Origin: Zoroaster sp. YZ-2022
Lineage: Eukaryota > Echinodermata > Asteroidea > Forcipulatida > Zoroasteridae
Length of the DNA: 64,000 nt
Reading direction: 5' to 3'
NCBI GenBank assembly: GCA_029582265.1
Contig: CM055821.1
Coordinates: 40,185,004-40,249,003 of the forward strand
Shown here: piece by piece, positions 23,816 to 32,802 of the stretch
Layout of the letters: each line of letters begins with the position of its first letter
How positions within the stretch are numbered: the first letter of the stretch is position 1
The notes under the pieces: model-generated
What the model was told of the DNA's origin: nothing
What the model saw: only the letters and a program-made list of their open reading frames with translations
Databases searched by the model: none
Translations under genes and position numbers: made by a program

Positions 23816-25107
23816 ATATTCAAAATATCATATCTTCAAAATGTGAAATCTTAAAGTATAAAATATTCCAAATATTTCCCCAAATATATAATTTCTAGCA
23901 TATTAAATGAAAATAATACCACTACCACCACCACTACTCATCGGGTTATAGAAAATTAGTAGAGCCACGTGTACAGTTCAAAATTTGGTGTCTTCTCACT
24001 ATGAATAACTTTACCCTGAAAATGTCCTGAAAATCTGTTTTGCTGTGAAATAACAGTTCACCATAATTTCACGGCAATTTCATGGTGTCTCTTCCTCTCA
24101 GATATTGGCAATAATGTTCACAGTGATTTCAGGGCAAATTCATGGCACTCTCGAGAATTAATGAGCTGCCCTAAAACTGCCACAAGAAGTTCATGGCGTT
24201 TTCACAGCGTTTTCACGGCAAAGGAATTCCAAGAGTATTTCATGGTGTTTTCACAGTGTTGTGTCGTCATGAAATTGCAGTGAACTATTTATTTCATGGT
24301 AAAGCGGATTTTCAGGGCATTTTCAGGGTAAAGTTATTCATAGTGTCTGCCGTTCAAATAGTTGTTTAGGAGTCCGTCGAGTTGACTGGCAAAATGGTGT
24401 AGATGTCTTCGTCGCCCAAGCCCGTTATCCTCAATCTATCAATGTAGTGAACAGTTTCTCATACCTCCACTAATTGGCCATAGCTTTTCTTCATAAGATC
24501 TTGCTTATCTAATTTCTTGTTCTCCACTCTGCCCGGTTTAAAATTCACCATTAATAGTTTGTGTTGCACACAGCAAATAAATATTTTGTTGCCACACAGG
24601 CAAAAACACTAAGTTTTCTTTAATTTAACTGGCCCTAATTTGAGCCCTCCTTGATAGCAGACTTGCTAAAATGACTGCACCAGCAGCTGACAGAGTGGGA
24701 AAAAACACAAGTTGCTTCGTTGCTGTCTCATGGTGATCTCTCTGAACTAAGCCCAAAACCTACATACCCCTGTCTTGCTATTTGCATAAAACCCTGCCTC
24801 ACTATCAAACCTTTTAAACCATAAGAATTTATTTGCATAAACCTCTGCCTTGCTATCACAAATTCCTCACACTCTTGTAAAGAAAAACTATGGCCCTGTA
24901 TTGTAATCTGCTTTCCAAGATCTCTGACCTGGGTAAGGATTTGTGTTCACACTGTCTATTATGTGACTTAACTGAAAGAACAAAAAACAAACTATGTTGG
25001 CCTATACAACTAGTCCAAGCTGCTGATAAACCCAATGCAAACAATTTAAATGGAGTCTTGACTATTTACAGTATTTTACAATAACATAAATCAAATAAAT
25101 CATGACA
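23567..25107 (-). mobile_element. 3' LTR of the Gmr1-like element (with MITE inside)
   Basis: 1541 bp including the 349-bp MITE and its 3-bp duplication, so about 1189 bp of LTR. Ends TGTCA...TGACA. It differs from the 5' LTR by a 17-base insertion near 24964-24980 (TGTGACTTAACTGAAAG), a longer ATT microsatellite (about 23779-23813, 11 units against about 7) and a few substitutions. It is preceded on the minus strand by a purine-rich AAGAAAGGGGTAAAA (25108-25122), a good polypurine tract. Confidence 0.92.
23997..24345 (+). mobile_element. CACTA-type MITE, copy 2, 349 bp
   Basis: Same length and nearly the same sequence as the copy at 3293-3641, and in the same orientation. Here the 3-bp duplication is TCT (23994-23996 and 24346-24348). 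The empty site is seen twice: in the 5' LTR (GTGTCTTCTGCCG, about 30438) and in the solo LTR at about 17284. Since it sits in only one LTR of a young element, it inserted after that element did, so this MITE family has moved recently. Confidence 0.92.
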
Positions 25108-25175
25108 TTTTACCCCTTTCTTCAAGCTAAATGTATCACATTTTGCTGAAAACAATGACAACTTTTTATATCATC

Positions 25176-28100
25176 CTAATTGGAACAACTTCTGCTGAGG
25201 TAGTCTGCGCCGACGTTATCTACACCCTTGATCGCTTCCACTCTGATTTTGTAAGGTTGCAACGCCAAGGCCCACCTCATCACTCGACTATTCACAACTC
25301 TTGCCTTCTGCATGTATACAAGTGGTTCATGATCAGTTTGCAAAGTGAACTCTCTACCATACAGAAACTTTTGAAACTTCTTAATGCCCCAGACAACAGC
25401 CAAACATTCTCGTTCCATCACAGAATAGTTAACCTCTTGTGGTAGCAGCTTCTGGCTCGCATATGCTACCGGAAACAGCTGATCACTATCCTGTTGAAGG
25501 AGAACAGCCCCCAATCCCGTACTGGACGCATCTGTTCGTAGGACGAATGGTTTTTCAATATCTGCAAGATGGAGAATCGGTGATCTGGTGAGTCTATCTT
25601 TGAGTGTCTGGAAAGCTCGTTCTTGGTTCTCACCCCATTCAATCTTGTTGGGCTCTTTGCTTTTTGTTTTGTCTGTAAGTGGGCAGGCGATAGCAGCAAA
25701 GTTTGGGATAAACTGTCTGTAGTAGCCTGCCAAACCTAGAAATGATCTGAGTTGTTTCTTGGTTTGGGGTTGTGCGGCTTTCTGTATCTTTTCAAGTTTT
25801 TCTTCATGAGGTGCTAACTCTCCTTTTCCTACCATGTGCCCAAGGAATTCTATCTTCTGATAACACATCATGCATTTGCTTGGTCTAGCTGTTAGTTTTG
25901 CATCTCTTAGCTTCCGGAGAACTATGTTAATGACATGGAGGTGCTCTTCGAAGCTTGGAGTGTGAATCAAAATATCATCGATGTAGTTATCAACGTGTTC
26001 AATGTCCCGTAGTATGGTTCGCATTAACCGACTGAATGTCGCCGGAGCATTGATTAGGCCAAATGGCATCTTACGAAATTGGTAAAGTCCATCTGGTGTT
26101 ACGAATGCTGTCTTAACTCTGTCTCCCTGCTTCACTGGTATCTGCCAATATCCTTTGGTGAGGTCTATTTTGGTGAAAAAGTTATCTTTTGCCAGCTTGA
26201 CGAAGATTTCCTCCGAGTTAGGCATGGGTTCTGCGTCAAACACCGTTATTTTGTTCAATCGCCGAAAATCAATACAGAACCTCGTGCTACCATCTTTCTT
26301 ACCAACTAACACCACAGGGCTGGAGTATGGAGAATCAGATGGTTCTATAATGTTCATGTCAAGCATACTCTTGACTTCGGACTTGACAGTGTCCCGCAGT
26401 GCGTAAGGAAGTGGATACGGTTTCAACCGGAGAGGCTGGTCAGAGGTCAGTCTGATTTCGTGCTCTGCTACATCTGTCGTTCCCGGTAGGTCTGTTAAAA
26501 TGTCTTTGTAGTTACACAAGATTCTCTTCAGCTGATGTTGTATTTGAGACAGTTCTTTGTAGATCTTTATATCGTCTATTGTTTCTGTGCTTGTCATAAC
26601 AGGTAGTTCGATTGTCTCTATGCTGGTTCTAAGTGGTGCATCCTCCGACACGTCGTCTTGGATGACGGCAACGGACACGCATTCAATGACACCGCATGTT
26701 TGAATAGTGTCATTACTGTCTGAAGAAGATTCTCTCGGATCTTCCCTGTCTATATACTTCTTCAGCATGTTGACATGAAAGGTTTTGTTTCCTCCACCCA
26801 TCTCTATGTTGTAATCTAATGATCCCCGTTTCTCTAGAACTGTGAATGGCCCCTTCCATTGCATAAGCAGTTTGTTTTGATCCGTCGGAAGAAGAAGCAA
26901 AACTTTATCTCCCACCTTGATGTTTCTTGGGCTGGTCTTTCGGTTGTAGTATTTCTGTGTTCTCTTCGTAGCATCTTTCAATGCATCCTGGGCCATTTTG
27001 CACGTGTTCCCCAGTTTTTCTCTCAGGTCCAAGATATACTGGTATGTAGACCTGACTTCTGGTGTGTTCACTTCTCCAGACCACAACTCTCGCAATATCA
27101 CCATAGGCCCTCGGACAGCCCTGCCATACAATAATTCAAAAGGTGAGAACCCTAGACTTGCTTGTGGTACTTCCCTGTAAGCGAATAACAATGGGCCGAA
27201 GAACCTGTCCCAGTCTCTCGGTTTCTCTGAGCACATTCTTTTGAGCATCTGTTTGAGGGTCCCATTGAACCTTTCAACAAGCCCGTTGCATGCCGGGTGA
27301 TATGGGGTGGTTGTGAGTTGTCTGATGGATAGTAATTGGCTAACTTCTCTCATTAGGCCCGATGTAAATTGCGACCCCTGATCTGTAAGTATCTCACGCG
27401 GTATGCCCACTCTACTAAAAACATCAACCATGGCCTCTGCTACCCGTGTAGTTTCAATACTCAACAATGGCACTGCCTCAGGGTATCTGGTTGCATAATC
27501 CACTAATGTGAGTATATAGCGATGTCCCCTTTCGGTAGATGGTTTGATTGGTCCGATGATATCTATGACAACCCGATCAAATGGTACTTCAATCAATGGC
27601 ATACTCCCGAGTGGTGCTTTGCTCACCCTACCCTTGTGTATTGTTCGCTGACAGATGTCACATGATTTGCAAAATCTCCTCACATCTGCCTGGATTCCTG
27701 GCCAATAGAAATTGGTAGTGATCTTGTCTGTTGTTCGTTTGATTCCTTGGTGACCTCCCAGGCTGGATTCGTGGGCTATCTTCATAACATGCGAGCGATG
27801 TTCTCTTGGCACAACCAACTGAAGAAAGACATTACCATGTTCAACCTGTGGAGATTCAAACTTCCGATACATTAGGCCCTTTGATTCAATAAACCTTGAC
27901 CTTCCTCCTCCACTGTTGGTTCTTTCTTCTTTCATCGAAATTAACTCACGTGTCCTGTTTAAGCTTGGATCATTCTGTTGGGCTCTAATGAAGTCATCCT
28001 TCTGTATATCAGGTATTGCTTCTGGAACCTTAAGTTTCTTGAGTGGCTTCTCTGTAGTTTGTTTTTGCGCTCGCGTCTGTACTGCTTGAGTCTGCACAAC

Positions 28101-28363
28101 TGCTTGCTGACCTTGTGATTGTTTATGGCTGTTATAACACCAATGTCGGTCAGGATCTTCTGGTGGCCTGGCTCCAGCTATGTTGCCTACAATGACATCG
28201 TATAAGGTATCCTGCATGCAAAGAACTTCAGTTTGGCCAACAAAGAAAGGAGTATTAAGGTATACATTCGCAACTGGGGCTTTTCTAACTGAACCATCGA
28301 TCAAAACACACATCTTATTCTGCCCTGTCAAGCTGCTTGGTTTGACTAAATCTTGACGAACTA
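25176..28363 (-). CDS. pol: Gmr1-like pol: protease end, integrase, reverse transcriptase, RNase H
   Basis: One open frame of over 1050 codons; numbering below starts at codon 28331. Residues 1-55 are the C-terminal part of the protease (YDVIVGNIAG). Integrase: zinc finger H187, H194, C221, C224; core D257, D317, E353 (35-residue Asp-Glu spacing); GPY/F-type module QWKGPFTV near 491. RT at about 600-860: RFCIDFRRLN, KIDLTKGYW, catalytic YIDD at 783-786, FLGHMV. RNase H at about 925-1045: D934 (RTDASSTG), MEREC near 973, D1000 (TDHEPL), D1043 (GADYLSR). It ends eight residues after the last Asp, so nothing follows RNase H. Integrase before RT is the Copia order, yet RT and integrase are of Ty3/Gypsy type; this combination is known from the Gmr1 clade. 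The frame is in the -1 register relative to gag, and the switch falls in the protease next to its active site. All catalytic residues are present. Confidence 0.93.
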
Positions 28364-29806
28364 CTATACGCTACTACAACCACTGTCTCTTAATACAGTA
28401 ACTATCCTATCTCCTATCTGTCCCCTCACTACAGGCATACGTTCAGACAACTCCTTACATGCTGCACTCATAAGAGGCAACACATGGCCACAATTCAAAG
28501 TAACCTGATTGTCCTTAATACAGCAATCAAATAATCTTTCAGTGGGCGTTAACACACAAGGTACTGTTTCTGCTTCTATGGATACCCGACTATTACCTCT
28601 ACCACACTTACTACACGACTCATCCCAATTCTGACCTAATTCGGATTTCTGAAAATTATCCTGGCTAGCATTACGTACTGGTACCTGCTCTTGCATAAAG
28701 CCAACATCATTTACCATACCTGCTACCTTAGTAAAATTGTAGCTGTTCCTATTATTATAACCACGACTCATACTCATAGGCCTAGTACTTCTGCAGTCCC
28801 TAGCAATATGCCCAGTTTTACCACATGAGTAGCACATCCTACTCGAGAAGTATGAAGGCTTATTTTTTTGGTAGTTAGGGTGTGCTTCTTTAGGAGTTCC
28901 TTTGCCGTTATCTGCTTGACTTCGGTTGTTTGAGGGCTGTGGTATTTGTTGATGAGGTCGTCGGTAAGGGTTCCGATGATCTGCAGGTGCCGCAAAGAGA
29001 CCTGCATGTGCTTCTGTATACTGCTCTGCTAATTTTGACATTTCCCTAATACTCGGGGGTTTTCTTTCTTTGAGGAAGAGACTTAACTCCCTATTACACC
29101 CATTTATGTATTGTTCCCGAAGTAGTAAGTCTGACAACCCTTCGTATGACTTTTTGATGGCGGCCAAGTCGACCCACCGCGACATTAAATTATCTAGTCT
29201 AACAGCAAACTGAGTTGGTGTCTCGCCTTGTTCCGGTCTAGCTGTACGAAACTTGAGTCTAAAGCCATCTTCTGTCATCCTGTATCTCTTAAGGAGAGCA
29301 GTTTTAAGTACCTGATACTCTTTAGCACCTTCTACATCTAGCCTAGCATACACCTCTAGTGCCTTACCCTTTAACAAAGCACTTAAGTTTATGGCCCAGT
29401 CTGTCTTGGGCCAGTCCTGACTAACAGCGTACCTTTCATACCGCTGTAAGTATGCATCGACATCATCTTTAGAGTCATCAAAAGGTGGTAACTTAGGGGC
29501 ACGAGCCTTAAGCTTACTATTCCCTAACTTACTATCTGAATCTGCACTACCTTCACTTACTTTTGTTTCCCGTGTCTTGAGCTTCAACTCTAGAATTGTC
29601 ATTTCCTGCCTACGCAACTCTAACTGGTAAGCCCTCTCATCCCTATCCAACCGTTCCTTCTCTGCCCTAGCCTCATTCTGATGCGCCCGCAACTCATTCT
29701 CCCGCCTATCCTGCCTATCTCTCTCTTCCCTGACAAAGGCTAGTAAGTCATCACCACTCAACTCGAAGGATTTCCTTCCCAGCTCGGTCAGCTCCTTCAC
29801 ATTCAT
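28364..29806 (-). CDS. gag: Gmr1-like gag: coiled coil, SCAN-like capsid, zinc knuckle, protease start
   Basis: I take the ATG at 29806; the frame extends slightly upstream without another ATG. About 480 residues. Residues 25-85 are highly charged and heptad-like (EERDRQDRRENELRA and on), a likely coiled coil. Residues 105-265 are the capsid. Its second half (about 182-263), with FRLKFRTA, GETPTQFAVRLDNLMSRW, EGLSDLLLREQYI and ELSLFLKERKPPSIREM, follows the pattern of the vertebrate SCAN domain, which has been proposed to derive from a Gmr1-like capsid. A CCHC knuckle follows (C325, C328, H333, C338: CYSCGKTGHIARDC), then a second Cys-rich stretch (CSKCGRGN). The frame ends at TAG immediately after the protease active site VLRDSGCSSV, so gag and protease are split inside the protease. 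The product would form the particle and bind RNA. Confidence 0.9.
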   Translation of the reverse strand: MNVKELTELGRKSFELSGDDLLAFVREERDRQDRRENELRAHQNEARAEKERLDRDERAYQLELRRQEMTILELKLKTRETKVSEGSADSDSKLGNSKLKARAPKLPPFDDSKDDVDAYLQRYERYAVSQDWPKTDWAINLSALLKGKALEVYARLDVEGAKEYQVLKTALLKRYRMTEDGFRLKFRTARPEQGETPTQFAVRLDNLMSRWVDLAAIKKSYEGLSDLLLREQYINGCNRELSLFLKERKPPSIREMSKLAEQYTEAHAGLFAAPADHRNPYRRPHQQIPQPSNNRSQADNGKGTPKEAHPNYQKNKPSYFSSRMCYSCGKTGHIARDCRSTRPMSMSRGYNNRNSYNFTKVAGMVNDVGFMQEQVPVRNASQDNFQKSELGQNWDESCSKCGRGNSRVSIEAETVPCVLTPTERLFDCCIKDNQVTLNCGHVLPLMSAACKELSERMPVVRGQIGDRIVTVLRDSGCSSV

Positions 29807-30006
29807 GATGGCATGCACAATCTGCAAACGCAAAAGTAATTAAACTAGGGTTCGTGAAGAGCAAGAGACCATTACATTATGTCACAATATATATATTATA
29901 CAATATGTCTACACAAGCTTTGTGACTTTCAACAATTTTGTATTTACATGCGTTCCGTCCTTCCTTTTAAAGTTCCTTTGTTTTTGTTTCTGTTTTTTGT
30001 TTCTGT

Positions 30007-30024
30007 TTCTCGGACAAGCCCCCA
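30007..30024 (-). promoter_or_regulatory. tRNA primer-binding site of the Gmr1-like element (tRNA-Pro type)
   Basis: Three bases inside the 5' LTR, the minus strand reads TGGGGGCTTGTCCGAGAA. It matches the tRNA-Pro primer-binding site known from gammaretroviruses at 15 of 18 positions, by my own comparison from memory. Position and spacing are right for the start of minus-strand DNA synthesis. The next ~200 bases to the gag ATG are leader. Confidence 0.7.
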
Positions 30025-30027
30025 AAT

Positions 30028-31189
30028 TGTCAGGCTATTTTTGCTAAAGGTGATATAGTCAAGATGGAGAGACGAACAATCATAAAAGAAAATACGGAAA
30101 CGAAACTACACAAACTTCTTAGATTATTATTATCAACTGAATACGTCAATTGGTACAAATACTACAATCAGTCCAGCTGGAACATTGAAAACTATATTTA
30201 AAAAATTAATTCTTTTGCCACTGTGCGCGCTACAAATCTTTATTATTATTATTATTATTATTCAATATTCAAAATATCATATCTTCAAAATGTGAAATCT
30301 TAAAGTATAAAATATTCCAAATATTTCCCCAAATATATAATTTCTAGCATATTAAATGAAAATAATACCACTACCACCACCACTACTCATCGGGTTATAG
30401 AAAATTAGTAGAGCCACGTGTACAGTTCAAAATTTGGTGTCTTCTGCCGTTCAAATAGTTGTTTAGGAGTCCGTCGAATTGACTGGCAAAATGGTGTAAA
30501 TGTCTTCGTCGCCCAAGCCCGTTATCCTCAATCTATCAATGTAGTGAACAGTTTCTCATACCTCCACTAATTGGCCATAGCTTTTCTTCATAAGATCTTG
30601 CTTATCTAATTTCTTGTTCTCCACTCTGCCCGGTTTAAAATTCACCATTAATAGTTGGTGTTGCACACAGCAAATAAATATTTTGTTGCCACACAGGCAA
30701 AAACACTAAGTTTTCTTTAATTTAACTGGCCCTAATTTGAGCCCTCCTTGATAGCAGACTTGCTAAAATGACTGCACCAGCAGCTGACAGAGTGGGAAAA
30801 AACACAAGTTGCTTCGTTGCTGTCTCATGGTGATCTCTCTGAACTAAGCCCAAAACCTACATACCCCCGTCTTGCTATTTGCATAAAACCCTGCCTCACT
30901 ATCAAACCTTTTAAACCATAAGAATTTATTTGCATAAACCTCTGCCTTGCTATCACAAATTCCTCACACTCTTGTAAAGAAAAACTATGGCCCTGTATTG
31001 TAATCTGCTTTCCAAGATCTCTGACCTGGGTAAGGATTTGTGTTCACACTGTCTATTAAGAACAAAAAACTAACTATGTTGGCCTATACAACTAGTCCAA
31101 GCTGCTGATAAACCCAATGCAAACAATTTAAATGGAGTCTTGACTATTTACAGTATTTTACAATAACATAAATCAAATAAATCATGACA
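30028..31189 (-). mobile_element. 5' LTR of the Gmr1-like element
   Basis: 1162 bp, TGTCA...TGACA, free of the MITE and of the 17-base insertion seen in the 3' LTR. As the 5' LTR it should carry the promoter for the genomic RNA; I could not single out a TATA box with confidence. Private differences from the other LTR copies include a G/A in GAATTGACTGG (near 30478) and ACCCCCGTC (near 30865). Confidence 0.92.
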
Positions 31190-31319
31190 TCCCTCTTCCG
31201 GTTTCGTTTCTCTTTGGGTGAGGCCTGTTTATCAACTTTCTCCACCACTTGGCCTACAGTGATGGAGCCTGCGTGTTTAACTCCGGACTAACTGATTTCC
31301 GAGTCGAGCTGGTTTGGCT

Positions 31320-32280
31320 CGGCTGTGGGGTTGGCCCCACAGATGGCACCGGTGCAGCTTCTTCATCCAGTTGAGTAGTGCATCTTGCTCTAGTATGACC
31401 AAGTTCTCCACAGCGATAGCATCAAAAAGGTGGCCTCTCCCCCCTTGCTACCGTCGGTGTTCTAGTACGCAGGACGCACGCCATCAATGTAGTCAATTGC
31501 TCTTGTTGTTTTCCAACTTGGTCCTGCAGACCCTTAATCAGTTCCCCCTGTTGTTGGAGCAGTTTATACATCTCACTCTGGGACCTAACCTCATTCACAG
31601 TCACCTCCTGTGGATCCTCAGACTGGACCTCTCCCTCTTCAGAAGGGTTTGTGGGTCTTTTTCGATCTCACGAAAAAGATCAAGGGCTGCATCCCGCATC
31701 TCTCCAAATTTTTGGTCTGGTTTTGCCAAATCAAGTCTCCTAAGTACAATACGCATAGACTGATTCCGAGCGCCTGCTACAAACTGGCCTATTAGGACCC
31801 GATCTCTCAATCCCCTCAATGACTCCCGTTCACCATCGGATGCCACTTCCAAAATTCTATCATGAATTCTGATTAATGCCCAGGAAAAATCCATCAGGGA
31901 CTCCCCCTCTGCCTGATTGCGTTCATAAAGGGATCTCTGTAGGGACTGAGTGGTTTCATTGGCCCCAAAATGCCTATGCAGCAATTTCACTAATGACTTA
32001 TAGTCGCTCTTTACCCCCTCATGGCATCCCTAGCTGTGCTACCCAAATGATTCACCACAACCTGGGCTCGCTCACCCTCTGGGATATGACATTGCTGACA
32101 ATAAACCTCAACTTCTTCTAACCATTCCCTAATTGTAGGGTCCCCAGGTTTCGTTGGCCTACCAGTGAATCTATCAAGTTTCACTGGCCTTTGAGAAATC
32201 GACTTGTTCTGCTTCAATGCACTAGCAAGTCCTAAAACCAGGCGCTCCACAAGATCTGTGTCACTCGTAGGGGATGACAT
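31320..32280 (-). pseudogene. Host Gypsy gag, broken, copy B
   Basis: Minus-strand counterpart of 15460-16420. The first frame (32280-32011) starts MSSPTSDTDLVERLVLG and, unlike copy A, keeps EVYCQQCHIPEGERAQ. A frameshift in the G-run near 32017-32022 is shared with copy A; the second capsid frame covers 31990-31601. The third part (31604-31422) has the coiled stretch and ends at the shared TGA. The zinc knuckle after it (CYRCGELGHTRARC, about 31379-31420) is complete here. This copy has fewer lesions than copy A. Confidence 0.8.
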
Positions 32281-32802
32281 CTTGCGAAAAACACAAAGGC
32301 GTCCCTCACAGCAAAAAAAAACAAAAAAACAAAACCTGCACTAAAAAAAAGGAAACTTCCTCACTACTACTGTGAACTAAAACACTGGCTGTTTTTTTTT
32401 TTTTTTTGTATGTGTGTTTCAACTATACACTTCAAGTATCTGAAAGCATACACCACTAAGTACTAGGGAGTGATCAATATATGTACTTGCAACATGTATA
32501 GCTATGCCTCCATGAAGCAATTTCACAATCTAGCTATGGAATCACTTATTTGTCACAGAAAAATACAGGAAGATGTACAAAGGCTCTATAGTCTTACACA
32601 TTGGTGAAGGTAACTTAAACACTAATTGTTCATAAATCTCGATGCGAGAATTACCTCACTGTTAGCTCCACTAATGTCCATCCAAATATTCCAGTCAGAC
32701 TCACCGCTCCAGAAGCATATCCACTAGTTGTCACAAACTCGTTTCCTCATAGAACTCCACAGCACCAACTCTCTCTGTAGACTCACTGCTTCCCGTCGAT
32801 TT
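32281..32802 (-). other. Host Gypsy leader region, copy B
   Basis: Inverted counterpart of 14935-15459, non-coding. It has a T-run of about 18 at 32391-32408 (17 A in copy A) and A-rich stretches near 32311-32350. No gene is seen. Confidence 0.5.

Larger units (their letters stand above)
23567..31189 (-). mobile_element. Full-length Gmr1-like Ty3/Gypsy retrotransposon
   Basis: Complete element on the minus strand: 5' LTR 30028-31189, primer-binding site, gag, pol, polypurine tract, 3' LTR 23567-25107. The TCCCT duplication on both sides (23562-23566, 31190-31194) is perfect. Total is 7.6 kb, of which 352 bp is a MITE in the 3' LTR. The LTRs differ at only a handful of sites besides the MITE, a 17-base insertion and microsatellite length, so insertion was recent. 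Pol order is protease-integrase-RT-RNase H, unlike ordinary Ty3/Gypsy. It lies inside the host Gypsy, between gag and protease. Confidence 0.93.
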
